The notes under the pieces: model-generated | What the model saw: the letters and a program-made list of their open reading frames with translations, nothing else | Database searches by the model: none | What the model was told of the DNA's origin: nothing | In this document: positions 35,532 to 44,280 of the stretch, one piece after another | Layout: the number at the start of each line of letters is the position of its first letter | How positions within the stretch are numbered: the stretch's first letter is position 1 | Made by a program: the position numbers and the translations under genes | From: Pseudomonas mosselii | Lineage (GTDB): Bacteria > Pseudomonadota > Gammaproteobacteria > Pseudomonadales > Pseudomonadaceae | DNA: 64,000 nucleotides | Reading direction: 5' to 3' | Assembly (NCBI RefSeq): GCF_019823065.1 | Contig: NZ_CP081966.1 | Location: forward strand, 4,309,501-4,373,500

Positions 35532-36377
35532 ATGCACCAATGGATCAACGCCCTCGCCGACCATCAAGCCCGCGGCGAACCCTGCGTCCTGGTGACCATC
35601 ATCGAGGAACGCGGCTCCACGCCGCGCAACGCCGGCTCGAAAATGGTGGTCAGCGCCAGCGCGCTGTACGACACCATCGGCGGCGGCCACCTGGAATTCA
35701 AGGCCCTGCACATCGCCCGGCAGATGCTCGAGGAACATCGCAGCACCCCGCATCTGGAGCGTTTCAGCCTTGGCGCCAGCCTCGGCCAGTGCTGCGGCGG
35801 CGCCACCGTGCTGCTGTTCGAGCCGATGACCGGCGTGCAGGCCGAGATCGCGGTGTTCGGCGCGGGCCATGTCGGCCGCGCTCTGGTACCCTTGCTCGCC
35901 GCGCTGCCCTGCCGGGTGCGCTGGATCGACTCGCGCGAGCAGGAGTTCCCCGACGTCATCCCCAACGGGGTGAGCCGGATCGTCAGCGAAGAGCCGGTCG
36001 ACGAAGTCGCCGACCTGCCCGCCGGCAGCTACTGCATCGTCATGACCCACAACCACCAGCTGGACCTGGAACTGACCGCCGCGATCCTCAAGCGCAACGA
36101 TTTCACCTGGTTCGGCCTGATCGGCTCGAAGACCAAGCGCGTCAAGTTCGAGCACCGCCTGCGCGAGCGCGGTTTCGACGACGCCCTGATGGCGCGAATG
36201 CGCTGCCCGATGGGCCTGGCCGAGGTCAAGGGCAAGCTGCCGATCGAGATCGCCGTGTCCATCGCCGCCGAGATCATTGCCACCTACAACGCCTGTTTCG
36301 GCCAGCACGACGCTGCCGCCAACTCAGGCTCCATCGCCCAGTTGCTGCCGTCCTCGCGACGCAGCCAGACCCTTTGA
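35532..36377 (+). CDS. xdhC: xanthine dehydrogenase accessory protein XdhC
   Basis: Delivers sulfurated molybdenum cofactor to XdhB. 281 residues from ATG 35532, preceded by GAGGAGG. An N-terminal XdhC/CoxI domain with EERGSTPRNAG and IGGGHLE is followed by a Rossmann-type domain with VFGAGHVGRAL and the C-terminal CPMGL motif. guaD follows after 10 bp. Confidence 0.95.
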   Translation: MHQWINALADHQARGEPCVLVTIIEERGSTPRNAGSKMVVSASALYDTIGGGHLEFKALHIARQMLEEHRSTPHLERFSLGASLGQCCGGATVLLFEPMTGVQAEIAVFGAGHVGRALVPLLAALPCRVRWIDSREQEFPDVIPNGVSRIVSEEPVDEVADLPAGSYCIVMTHNHQLDLELTAAILKRNDFTWFGLIGSKTKRVKFEHRLRERGFDDALMARMRCPMGLAEVKGKLPIEIAVSIAAEIIATYNACFGQHDAAANSGSIAQLLPSSRRSQTL

Positions 36378-36387
36378 CGAGAGCCCC

Positions 36388-37692
36388 ATGAGCGCAACCC
36401 GCAAAGCCTACCGAGCCGCCATCCTGCACAGCATCGCCGACCCCGCCGAGGTCGGCCTGGAGGCGTCCTGCGAATACTATGAAGATGGCCTGCTGGTGGT
36501 CGACAACGGCCGCATCAGCGCCCTGGGCCATGCCAGCGAGCTGCTGCCGACCCTCGACGCCGATATTCCGGTACAGCACTACCAGGACGCCCTGATCACC
36601 CCGGGCTTCATCGACACCCACATCCACTTCCCGCAGACCGGCATGATCGGCTCCTACGGCGAGCAACTGCTGGACTGGCTGAACACCTACACCTTCCCCT
36701 GCGAGAAGCAGTTCGCCGACAAGGCCCACGCCGACCAGGTGGCGAAGATCTTCCTCAAGGAACTGCTGCGCAACGGCACCACCACCGCCCTGGTGTTTGG
36801 CAGCGTGCACCCCGAGTCGGTCAACGCCCTGTTCGAGGAGGCCGAGCGCCTTGACCTGCGCATGATCGCCGGCAAGGTGATGATGGACCGCAACGCCCCC
36901 GACTACCTGACCGACACCGCCGAATCCAGCTACCGCGACAGCAAGGCGCTGATCGAGCGCTGGCACGGCAAGGGCCGCCTGCACTACGCGGTCACCCCAC
37001 GCTTCGCGCCGACCAGCACGCCGGAGCAGCTGAGCGTGGCCGGCCAGTTGCTCAAGGAGCACCCGGGCGTGTACATGCACACCCACCTGTCGGAGAACCT
37101 CAAGGAGATCGACTGGGTCAAGTCGCTGTTCCCCGAGCAGAAAGGCTACCTGGACGTCTACGACCACTTCGAGCTGCTCGGCGAGCGCTCGGTGTTCGCC
37201 CACGGCGTGCACCTGTGCGACGACGAATGCCAGCGCCTGGCCGAGACCGGCTCGGCCATCGCCTTCTGCCCGACCTCCAACCTGTTCCTGGGCAGCGGCC
37301 TGTTCAACCTGCCCCAGGCCGAGCGTTTCAAGGTCAACGTGGGCTTGGGCACCGACGTCGGCGCCGGCACCAGTTTCTCGCTGCTCAATACCTTGAACGA
37401 GGCATACAAGGTGATGCAGTTGCAAGGCGCGCGCCTGCACCCGTACAAGTCGCTGTACCTGGCCACCCTCGGCGGCGCCCGCGCCCTGCGCCTGGACGAC
37501 CGCATCGGCAGCCTGCGCCCGGGCAATGACGCCGACTTCGTGGTGCTCGACTACAAGGCCACGCCGCTGCTGGACTTCCGTCTGCAGCAGTCGAAGAACA
37601 TCGAGGAGACCTTGTTCGTGCTCACCACCCTGGGCGACGACCGCACCGTACGCGAGACCTACGCCGCCGGGCGTTGCGTGCACCAGCGCTAA
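36388..37692 (+). CDS. guaD: guanine deaminase
   Basis: Zinc amidohydrolase of 434 residues that converts guanine to xanthine, the substrate of the XdhAB enzyme encoded upstream. Start [11 protein letters not shown] at 36388. Metal ligands are in [10 protein letters not shown] (H78 and H80), HTHLSEN and later HGVHL, with GLGTDVGAG containing the catalytic aspartate. Length is typical. Its stop overlaps the convergent aqpZ stop by 4 bp. Confidence 0.96.
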   Translation: MSATRKAYRAAILHSIADPAEVGLEASCEYYEDGLLVVDNGRISALGHASELLPTLDADIPVQHYQDALITPGFIDTHIHFPQTGMIGSYGEQLLDWLNTYTFPCEKQFADKAHADQVAKIFLKELLRNGTTTALVFGSVHPESVNALFEEAERLDLRMIAGKVMMDRNAPDYLTDTAESSYRDSKALIERWHGKGRLHYAVTPRFAPTSTPEQLSVAGQLLKEHPGVYMHTHLSENLKEIDWVKSLFPEQKGYLDVYDHFELLGERSVFAHGVHLCDDECQRLAETGSAIAFCPTSNLFLGSGLFNLPQAERFKVNVGLGTDVGAGTSFSLLNTLNEAYKVMQLQGARLHPYKSLYLATLGGARALRLDDRIGSLRPGNDADFVVLDYKATPLLDFRLQQSKNIEETLFVLTTLGDDRTVRETYAAGRCVHQR

Positions 37693-38387
37693 GGCTGTTT
37701 CGCCAGGCCTCGATAGAGCGCACCGCCGATCGCCGCGCCGATCAGCGGTGCCACCCAGAACAGCCACAGCTGCTGGACGGCCCAGCCACCGACGAACAAC
37801 GCCGGCCCCGTGCTGCGCGCCGGGTTCACCGAGGTGTTGGTTACCGGGATCGAGATCAGATGGATCAGGGTCAGCGCCAGGCCGATGGCGATCGGCGCGA
37901 ACCCCGCCGGCGCCCGGGCATCGGTGGCGCCCATGATGATCACCAGGAACATCGCGGTCATCACCACCTCACTGGCAAAGCCTGCCGCCAAGGTGTACCC
38001 GCCGGGCGAGTGCTCGCCGTAGCCGTTTGAAGCCAACCCATTGGCCAGCTCGAAACCGGCCTTGCCGCTGGCGATGAAGTAGATCACCGCTGCGGCGAGG
38101 ATCGCGCCGATCACCTGGGCGATCACATAGGGCAGCAACTCCTTCGCCGGGAAGCGCCCGCCCACCACCAGGCCGAACGACACGGCGGGATTGAGGTGAC
38201 AACCGGAGATATGACCGATGGCGAAGGCCATGGTCAGGACCGTCAGGCCGAAGGCGAAGGCAACACCGAGGACACCGATGCCGACCGGGGAACTGGCGGC
38301 CAGCACCGCGCTGCCGCACCCGCCAAGGACCAACCAGAACGTGCCGACCAACTCGGCACCCATGCGCACACCCAGGGACGAACTCAT
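37689..38387 (-). CDS. aqpZ: aquaporin Z (MIP family channel)
   Basis: Water channel of 232 residues with six membrane helices and the two NPA boxes, [11 protein letters not shown] and [12 protein letters not shown], plus the selectivity-filter arginine after the second NPA. Start taken at 38387 ([13 protein letters not shown]), with GAGGAA upstream on the minus strand; ATG nine codons further in is possible. The channel could also pass small neutral solutes, but the NPA and arginine pattern fits water. Confidence 0.93.
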   Translation of the reverse strand: MSSSLGVRMGAELVGTFWLVLGGCGSAVLAASSPVGIGVLGVAFAFGLTVLTMAFAIGHISGCHLNPAVSFGLVVGGRFPAKELLPYVIAQVIGAILAAAVIYFIASGKAGFELANGLASNGYGEHSPGGYTLAAGFASEVVMTAMFLVIIMGATDARAPAGFAPIAIGLALTLIHLISIPVTNTSVNPARSTGPALFVGGWAVQQLWLFWVAPLIGAAIGGALYRGLAKQP

Positions 38388-38493
38388 GGAGCATTCCTCA
38401 AGTAATTGGACGCAACGACTGCGCAAGCCCAACTGCCTGATGAAGGTTTGCTGAAGAGAAATCTAGCAGAGCTTTGGCCGGTGGCCAGAAACG

Positions 38494-38520
38494 ACCAGGG
38501 GCCGCAAAGCGGCCCCTGGT
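38494..38520 (-). terminator. terminator hairpin of the second GntR gene
   Basis: ACCAGGGGCCGC (38494-38505) pairs perfectly over 12 bp with 38509-38520 around an AAA loop, 17 bp past the gntR stop. CGTTTCTGG follows on the minus strand, a weak U-run. Confidence 0.6.
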
Positions 38521-38536
38521 TCATGCAGGCAAACGA

Positions 38537-39292
38537 TCAACCCTTGGCGGTGGCCTTGGGCTTTTTCAGCAGGTGCGAGAACACCGCGTGCAGATCGTCC
38601 GAGGCGCTCTCCTCGTCGAGGTTGAGCTTGCTGTCGATATGATCCATGTGGTGCATCATCAGGCTCACCGCCTGTTCGGCGTCACGGGCCTCGATGGCGT
38701 CGATCAGTTGCATGTGCTCGTCGTACGAGCAGTGCGAGCGGTTGCCGCTTTCGTACTGGGCGATGATCAGCGAGGTCTGCGACACCAGGCTGCGCTGGAA
38801 ACTCACTAGTGGCGCATTGCCTGCGGCCTCGGCCAGCTTGAGGTGGAATTCGCCGGACAGACGAATACCGGCGCCGCGGTCGCCGCGGGAGAAGCTGTCG
38901 CGCTCCTCGCGGACCATCTGGCGCAGTTCGTTGAGCTGCTCGGCGGTGGCGTGCTGCACGGCCAGTTCGGTGATGGCGCGCTCGACCATGCGCCGAGAGA
39001 AGAACACCTGGCGCGCCTCTTCCACCGTCGGGCTGGCCACCACCGCGCCGCGGTTCGGCCGCAGCAGCACCACGCTTTCATGAGCCAGGCGCGACAGGGC
39101 GCGGCGGATGATGGTGCGGCTGACGCCGAAAATTTCGCCCAGTGCTTCCTCGCTCAACTTGGTGCCCGGGGCCAGGCGCTGCTCGAGGATCGCCTCGAAG
39201 ATGTGCGCGTAGACGATGTCGTCCTGGGTACCGCTGCGGCCGGCCTTGCCGGTACGCGCAGGTTTTTTCAGAGGTTGCAGCTGTTCGTTCAT
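38537..39292 (-). CDS. GntR family regulator with FCD domain, candidate regulator of ureide and glyoxylate genes
   Basis: A 251-residue regulator with a 35-residue basic N-terminal tail, a winged helix around LSEEALGEIFGVSRTIIRRALSRL and an FCD ligand domain with metal-type histidines (GEFHLKLAE and later MMHHMDHID). Start MNEQLQPLKK at 39292. It is divergent from the NCS2 permease across 358 bp containing four TTGTAC-type sites, one of them 107 bp from its own start. It is the best local candidate for binding the TTGTATACAA motif at 42.5, 42.6, 52.8 and 52.9 kb. Confidence 0.88.
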   Translation of the reverse strand: MNEQLQPLKKPARTGKAGRSGTQDDIVYAHIFEAILEQRLAPGTKLSEEALGEIFGVSRTIIRRALSRLAHESVVLLRPNRGAVVASPTVEEARQVFFSRRMVERAITELAVQHATAEQLNELRQMVREERDSFSRGDRGAGIRLSGEFHLKLAEAAGNAPLVSFQRSLVSQTSLIIAQYESGNRSHCSYDEHMQLIDAIEARDAEQAVSLMMHHMDHIDSKLNLDEESASDDLHAVFSHLLKKPKATAKG

Positions 39293-39398
39293 GGGCGCTC
39301 GAGCACAAGGGATCTGCCAGTCGGACCGTGACTGTAATGCCCGTCGACGGGGGGATGGCAAGTCCGGAAAGAAGATAATGGGCCAAGGTATGGCGCCA

Positions 39399-39507
39399 TT
39401 GTACACAGGCTGACCCGTTTCTGCAGGTGGCCTTTTACCTATATAGCCGTTGTACGACCGTTTGTACGCACAAAAGATAAAACATTATTTGCTTTATTTG
39501 TACACAA
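39399..39507. promoter_or_regulatory. cluster of TTGTAC-type boxes in the gntR/permease divergent region
   Basis: The 358-bp gap 39293-39650 has no gene. It holds TTGTACACAG (39399-39408), TTGTACGACC (39450-39459), TTGTACGCACAA (39462-39473) and TTGTACACAA (39498-39507). The last is one base from the perfect TTGTATACAA found elsewhere. The cluster lies between the two divergent starts, as expected for an autoregulated operator region. Confidence 0.6.
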
Positions 39508-39650
39508 AAGCATAATCCTGCGAGCAACTTCCTGACCCATAAGTCAACAAAATGGTCGGACGTCTGCCACACCCTCCCTCGCGAAGCCCCCAAGTGCGTC
39601 GGCTCAGGACCAGGCTTCGAACAACAAGAAAGACTTGAGGAGTACTCGCT

Positions 39651-41000
39651 GTGGAAAGCCGCAAATCCGAAGCACCTACGCTGGATCTCGCCCCACCGCT
39701 CGAATCGGGCTGGCTGGAGCGGATTTTCAAACTCAAGCGACACGGCACGACCGTCAGGACCGAACTGATCGCCGGGGTGACCACCTTCATCACCATGGCC
39801 TACATCATCTTCGTCAACCCCAACATCATGGCCGACGCCGGTATCGACCACGGCGCGGCGTTCGTCGCCACCTGCATCGCCGCCGCCCTGGGCTGCCTGC
39901 TGATGGGCCTGTACGCCAACTGGCCTGTGGGCCTGGCGCCGGGCATGGGGCTCAACGCCTTTTTCACCTACACCGTGGTCGGCACCATGGGCTACAACTG
40001 GGAAACGGCGCTGGGGGCGGTATTCGTCTCGGGCGTGCTGTTCATGTTCCTGACGGTTTCGCGGGTGCGCGAGTGGCTACTCAACAGCATCCCGGTAAGC
40101 CTGCGCCATGCCATGGGAGCCGGCGTCGGATTGTTCCTCGGGCTGATCGGCCTGAAGACCGCCGGCATCATCGTCGACAGCCCGGCCACCCTGGTCAAGC
40201 TGGGCTCGCTGCATGAGCCCGGCCCGCTGCTGGCGGCCGTGTGCTTCCTGTTGATCGCCATCCTCAGCTACAAGCGGGTGTTCGGCGCGATCCTGATCAG
40301 CATCATCGGCGTCACCCTGGCCGGCTGGGGCCTGGGCTTGGTCAAGTTCGGCGGGGTAATGTCGATGCCGCCGAGCCTGGCGCCGACCTGGATGGCCATG
40401 GACGTGGCCGGGGTGTTCAACGTCAGCATGATCAGCGTGGTGCTGGCGTTCCTGTTCGTGCACATGTTCGACACCGCCGGCACGCTGATGGGCGTGGCCC
40501 AGCGCGCCAACCTGGTGGCGCCGGACGGACGCATCGAGAACCTGTCACGGGCGCTCAAGGCCGACAGCACCTCCAGCGTGTTCGGCGCGGTGGTCGGCGT
40601 GCCGCCGGTGACCAGCTACGTGGAAAGTGCCGCGGGTGTGGCGGCGGGTGGGCGTACCGGCCTGACGGCCGTGGTGGTCGGCGCGCTGTTCGTTGCCGCG
40701 ATGTTCTTCGCCCCGCTGGCCGGGATGATTCCGGCCTATGCCACCGCCGGCGCGTTGATCTACGTGGCGATGCTGATGATGGGCAGCATGGCGCATATCG
40801 AGTGGGACGAAGCCACCGACAGCATTCCGGCGATCGTCACGGTGATCATGATGCCGCTGACCTTCTCGGTGGCGGACGGCATCGCCCTGGGCTTCATCAG
40901 CTACGTGGCGCTGAAGGCGGGTACCGGCAAGTACAAGGAAATTTCGGCCAGCCTGTGGGTGCTGTGCGCCATCTTCATTGCGAAGTTTGTGTTCCTCTGA
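39651..41000 (+). CDS. NCS2 family guanine/hypoxanthine-type permease (AzgA group)
   Basis: Inner-membrane nucleobase transporter of 449 residues with about 12-14 helices. GTG start with TTGAGGAG at 39635-39642. Family motifs include the N-terminal ELIAGVTTFITMAYIIFVNP, GLAPGMGLNAFFTYT and the conserved MFDTAGTLMGVA and GVPPVTSYVESAAGV. These place it in the AzgA/PbuG group that takes up adenine, guanine or hypoxanthine, in keeping with guaD and xdhABC upstream. A hairpin follows at 41021. Confidence 0.93.
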   Translation: MESRKSEAPTLDLAPPLESGWLERIFKLKRHGTTVRTELIAGVTTFITMAYIIFVNPNIMADAGIDHGAAFVATCIAAALGCLLMGLYANWPVGLAPGMGLNAFFTYTVVGTMGYNWETALGAVFVSGVLFMFLTVSRVREWLLNSIPVSLRHAMGAGVGLFLGLIGLKTAGIIVDSPATLVKLGSLHEPGPLLAAVCFLLIAILSYKRVFGAILISIIGVTLAGWGLGLVKFGGVMSMPPSLAPTWMAMDVAGVFNVSMISVVLAFLFVHMFDTAGTLMGVAQRANLVAPDGRIENLSRALKADSTSSVFGAVVGVPPVTSYVESAAGVAAGGRTGLTAVVVGALFVAAMFFAPLAGMIPAYATAGALIYVAMLMMGSMAHIEWDEATDSIPAIVTVIMMPLTFSVADGIALGFISYVALKAGTGKYKEISASLWVLCAIFIAKFVFL

Positions 41001-41020
41001 TCAGCGAGATTCATTCGACT

Positions 41021-41050
41021 CACCTCGGGCAGCCGCAGCGGCCCGAGGTG
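41021..41050 (+). terminator. hairpin after the guanine/hypoxanthine permease
   Basis: CACCTCGGGC (41021-41030) pairs perfectly with 41041-41050 around a 10-nt loop, 20 bp after the stop codon. No real T-run follows. Confidence 0.5.
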
Positions 41051-41153
41051 CCACGTTCGGCTGTGCCCTTCTGACATTTTTGATAGGTGTAAATCCGCTG
41101 CAAGCACGCTACTACTAGCGGGAAAAGCCCTCCTCGCAGGAGTATCAAAAATC

Positions 41154-41930
41154 ATGTTTATTCACATATTGGCAACAGACTGGGCCCACTCAGTCATGCA
41201 AGCCCAGTCCATCCCAAACGCCTATACACCCTATGGAAGCAAGGTACACAGGCCAGGCGTACGGACCGGCTTCAGTGGGCAGATTCCAGACCCCAGCACC
41301 GGCCATTATCATCTGGGCAACGGTCACCGTCTGCTCCACCCCCACCTCATGCGCTTCATTAGCCCAGATCCGCTAAGTCCCTTCGGAGAAGGTGGCAGCA
41401 ATAGTTACACCTATTGCGCAGGCGACCCGATCAATAAACATGACCCTACTGGCGGTGTCACTGCTTTCATCAAGGAGATGCATCAACAATTCACGACTTC
41501 GTTTATACGCAATACCGTGCCCGGCGCCACACCGGGACGCGTCTTGGCCACGCCGGAAGCCAAGCAGATCGTCAATGCCCCAAACAAATCGTTTTTTGGA
41601 GAACGTGTCGCCGGCGCCTACATTGCAAAAGACAGTAATGGGGCCCCGCCCTTGCCCCAACATCTCCAGACTCGTTACGCAGAAACCGTGCAACAGGCGA
41701 ATAGGGGGGAAATCCCCTCTGTCGTCGCCCATCTGGAGATGGCAAACACCTGGCTGAAATTCAACGGTACTCCAGAAGCGGTTGCCGCAAAAATCACACC
41801 CGGAACCATAGCAACCGCTGTAGTCGGCCACCTGCTGGGCGCAGCGACGGCTGGAGGCGCGGACATAGCTGCCTTGAAAACCGGAAGAGCATTGAATCTT
41901 TCCAGCACCGTAGAGAAAGTCAGGGAGTAA
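41154..41930 (+). CDS. orphan RHS-repeat core protein with unknown C-terminal region
   Basis: A 258-residue protein. Residues 24-100 form a complete RHS-associated core (YTPYG, then TGFSGQIPDPSTGHYHLGNG, LMRFISPDPLSPFGEGG and YCAGDPINKHDPTG). Residues 101-258 form a separate tail with no domain I recognise, ending in a Gly/Ala-rich hydrophobic stretch (TIATAVVGHLLGAATAGG). The N-terminal beta-cocoon and PAAR parts of full RHS toxins are absent. AGGAG lies 11 nt before the ATG. Base composition is less GC-rich than the neighbours, which suggests transfer. No immunity-type gene follows; uraH is convergent. Confidence 0.85.
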   Translation: MFIHILATDWAHSVMQAQSIPNAYTPYGSKVHRPGVRTGFSGQIPDPSTGHYHLGNGHRLLHPHLMRFISPDPLSPFGEGGSNSYTYCAGDPINKHDPTGGVTAFIKEMHQQFTTSFIRNTVPGATPGRVLATPEAKQIVNAPNKSFFGERVAGAYIAKDSNGAPPLPQHLQTRYAETVQQANRGEIPSVVAHLEMANTWLKFNGTPEAVAAKITPGTIATAVVGHLLGAATAGGADIAALKTGRALNLSSTVEKVRE

Positions 41931-41941
41931 GGCTCCAGACG

Positions 41942-41970
41942 AAAAAAAGCCCGCCAGTGTGAGAGCGGGC
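41942..41970 (-). terminator. factor-independent terminator of uraH
   Basis: On the minus strand GCCCGC at 41965-41970 pairs with 41949-41954, and a run of seven U residues (41942-41948 as A on the plus strand) follows directly. It begins 32 bp after the uraH stop. This is the clearest classical terminator in the window. Confidence 0.85.
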
Positions 41971-42002
41971 CAAGGACCTACGAAGATTCTTCTAGCGACC
42001 AA

Positions 42003-42356
42003 CTAGCTTCCACGATAGGTCGAATAGCTGTACGGCGAAATCAACAGCGGCACGTGGTAGTGCTCCTGCTGCTCGTCGATACCGAAGCGCAGCACGACCA
42101 CGTCGAGGAACGCGGTGTCCGGCAGCTTCACGCCCTTGGCGCGGTAGTAGTCACCGGCGCTGAACTGCAATTGATAGACGCCGGTGCGATAGTCGTCGCC
42201 CTGCAGCAGCGGCGCGTCGACACGGCCATCACTGTTGGTCAGGGCGGTGTTCACCAGCTCCAGCTGCTGGCCTTCGACGCGGTACAGCTCGACCTTGATC
42301 GAGCTGCCCGGGCAGCCGTGCGCGGCGTCCAGTACGTGTGTGGTCAAACGTCCCAT
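42003..42356 (-). CDS. uraH: 5-hydroxyisourate hydrolase (transthyretin-like)
   Basis: Second step of urate breakdown, converting 5-hydroxyisourate to OHCU. 117 residues from ATG 42356, MGRLTTHVLDAAHGCPG, with AGGCG upstream. The transthyretin-related signature is complete, including the N-terminal catalytic histidine region, YHVPLLISPYSYSTY and the terminal YRGS. It is divergent from puuE across 378 bp carrying two TTGTA(T/C)ACAA sites. Confidence 0.96.
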   Translation of the reverse strand: MGRLTTHVLDAAHGCPGSSIKVELYRVEGQQLELVNTALTNSDGRVDAPLLQGDDYRTGVYQLQFSAGDYYRAKGVKLPDTAFLDVVVLRFGIDEQQEHYHVPLLISPYSYSTYRGS

Positions 42357-42464
42357 TTGCTTGTCGCCTCTTGTCGTATGCGTGGGCAAAAAATACACGG
42401 CAATCACCGGGCACGGGGCCTGCGGCGTGCGGGAATGAAGTCATTAAGACAGTTTATCGGTAAA

Positions 42465-42474
42465 TTGTACACAA
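42465..42474. promoter_or_regulatory. TTGTACACAA box upstream of uraH
   Basis: ATTGTACACAAT, one base from the palindrome TTGTATACAA, lies 108 bp before the uraH start in the uraH/puuE divergent region (42357-42734). Apart from this box and the one at 42648, that 378-bp gap shows no gene, only AT-rich sequence likely to hold two promoters. Confidence 0.6.
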
Positions 42475-42647
42475 TTTTTTATCCCATCCTGCGCAACCTC
42501 TACAAAACAAGCCACCAGTCGCGAAGACAAGCGCCATGCTGCCGCTCTCACCATTTACTGACCAATCGGGCAGGTTTCTTGCAAGCCATTCTCACGCGAC
42601 AAATGGGAAGAAATGCGGAAAAACAGGCTTACAAAAGATTTCAGAAG

Positions 42648-42657
42648 TTGTATACAA
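42648..42657. promoter_or_regulatory. TTGTATACAA box upstream of puuE
   Basis: A perfect 10-bp palindrome lies 77 bp before the puuE GTG. Identical sites lie before the GlcG-like gene and gcl at 52.8-52.9 kb. FadR-subfamily GntR proteins bind comparable GT/AC dyads, so the neighbour at 38537 is the candidate binder. Confidence 0.7.
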
Positions 42658-42734
42658 TCAGCCCATCCGGTGGTGCGACATCCCGACGCGGCCCGCCCCA
42701 CCCACCGCATTAACGAACAAGAAGGAAGACTGCA

Positions 42735-43661
42735 GTGAGCGCTGACTACCCACGCGACCTGATCGGTTACGGCAACAACCCACCTCATCCGCAATGGCCG
42801 GGGAATGCCCGCATTGCGCTGTCCTTCGTGCTCAACTACGAAGAAGGTGGCGAGCGCAACATCCTGCACGGCGACAAGGAGTCCGAAGCGTTCCTTTCCG
42901 AAATGGTCGCCGCCCAGCCGCTGCAGGGCGTGCGCAACATGAGCATGGAGTCGCTCTACGAATACGGCAGCCGCGCCGGCGTCTGGCGCCTGCTCAAGCT
43001 GTTCAAGGACAGCGGCGTGCCGCTGACCATCTTCGCCGTGGCCATGGCCGCCCAGCGCCACCCTGACGTGATCCGCGCCATGGCCGAGGCCGGCCATGAG
43101 ATCTGCAGCCACGGCTACCGCTGGATCGACTACCAGTACATGGATGAAGCGCAAGAGCGCGAGCACATGCTCGAGGCCATCCGCATCCTCACCGAGATCA
43201 CCGGCGAGCGCCCCGTGGGCTGGTACACCGGCCGCACCGGCCCGAACACCCGGCGCCTGGTGATGGAGGAAGGCGGCTTCCTCTACGACAGCGACACCTA
43301 CGACGACGACCTGCCCTACTGGGAACCGAACAACCCGACCGACAAGCCGCACCTGGTGATCCCCTACACCCTGGACACCAACGACATGCGCTTCACCCAG
43401 GTCCAGGGCTTCAACTGCGGCGAGCAGTTCTTCCAGTACCTGAAGGACGCCTTCGACGTGCTCTACGCCGAGGGCGCCGAAGCACCGAAGATGCTCTCGA
43501 TCGGCCTGCACTGCCGCCTGGTCGGCCGTCCGGCGCGCCTGGCCGCGCTCAAGCGCTTCGTCGACTACGCCAAGAGCCACGAACAGGTCTGGTTCGCCCG
43601 GCGCGCGGACATCGCCCGCCACTGGCACGCCACCCACCCGTACAAGAAAGAGAACGCCTGA
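42735..43661 (+). CDS. puuE: allantoinase PuuE
   Basis: Cofactor-independent allantoinase of the polysaccharide deacetylase fold, 308 residues, hydrolysing allantoin to allantoate. GTG start with AAGGAAG about 7 nt upstream. Conserved segments are DLIGYGNNPPHPQWP, FVLNYEEGGE, GHEICSHGYRWIDY and WYTGRTGPNTRRL. Its stop overlaps the uraD start by one base, so the two are coupled. Confidence 0.96.
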   Translation: MSADYPRDLIGYGNNPPHPQWPGNARIALSFVLNYEEGGERNILHGDKESEAFLSEMVAAQPLQGVRNMSMESLYEYGSRAGVWRLLKLFKDSGVPLTIFAVAMAAQRHPDVIRAMAEAGHEICSHGYRWIDYQYMDEAQEREHMLEAIRILTEITGERPVGWYTGRTGPNTRRLVMEEGGFLYDSDTYDDDLPYWEPNNPTDKPHLVIPYTLDTNDMRFTQVQGFNCGEQFFQYLKDAFDVLYAEGAEAPKMLSIGLHCRLVGRPARLAALKRFVDYAKSHEQVWFARRADIARHWHATHPYKKENA

Positions 43662-44176
43662 TGACCGCCTTCAAGACCCTCAAGCCTTCCACCCTCGAGC
43701 GCGCCGCCTTCGTCGCCGCCTTCGCCGACATCTACGAGCACTCGCCGTGGGTCGCCGAGAAAGCCTACGACCTGGGCCAGCTGGCCGAGCTGGACGAGAT
43801 CGAGGCGCTGCATCAGCGCATGAGCGACATCCTGCTCAGCGCCAGCCATGCCGAGCAACTGGCACTGATCAACGCTCACCCGGACTTGGCCGGCAAGGCC
43901 GCCATCCAGGGCGAGCTGACCGAGTCGAGCACCAATGAACAGGCCGGCGCCGGCATCCACCAGTGCACCGCCGAGGAGTTCGCCCGCTTCACCGAACTGA
44001 ACGACGCCTACAAGGCCAAGTTCCAGTTCCCGTTCATCATGGCGGTCAAGGGCAGCAACCGGCACCAGATCCTCGCTGCCTTCGAAAAACGCATCCACAA
44101 CGACCAGGATGCCGAATTCAAGGAAGCCCTGGCACAAATCAACCTGATCGCCCTGTTCCGCCTGCTGCAGCTTTGA
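43661..44176 (+). CDS. uraD: OHCU decarboxylase
   Basis: Converts 2-oxo-4-hydroxy-4-carboxy-5-ureidoimidazoline to (S)-allantoin, 171 residues. The family motif HPDLAGKAAIQGELTESST and the later KFQFPFIMAVKG are present. The order puuE-uraD-allA matches P. putida-type clusters. It lies 104 bp before allA with no gene between; allantoicase, found at this point in some pseudomonads, is absent. Confidence 0.96.
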   Translation: MTAFKTLKPSTLERAAFVAAFADIYEHSPWVAEKAYDLGQLAELDEIEALHQRMSDILLSASHAEQLALINAHPDLAGKAAIQGELTESSTNEQAGAGIHQCTAEEFARFTELNDAYKAKFQFPFIMAVKGSNRHQILAAFEKRIHNDQDAEFKEALAQINLIALFRLLQL

Positions 44177-44280
44177 GGACTGCGTGCCCGCCTCGCCCGA
44201 GTGCGTGACGCGTCCGCACCCAGGGCCCGGCAGGCCGGTCCACCAGAATCCAGAACAACGAACATACAAGAGAGACCCGC

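Noticed and set aside
33023..35548. Very long antisense open frame (841 codons) opposite xdhB
   Set aside because: xdhB on the plus strand carries all family motifs. The antisense translation is rich in Val, His, Gly and Arg as expected for GC-biased shadow frames. The same applies to long frames at 7-1635, 2094-3416, 7699-9282, 20851-22866, 23634-26201, 29243-31372, 52809-55565, 56102-58162 and 58069-59655.
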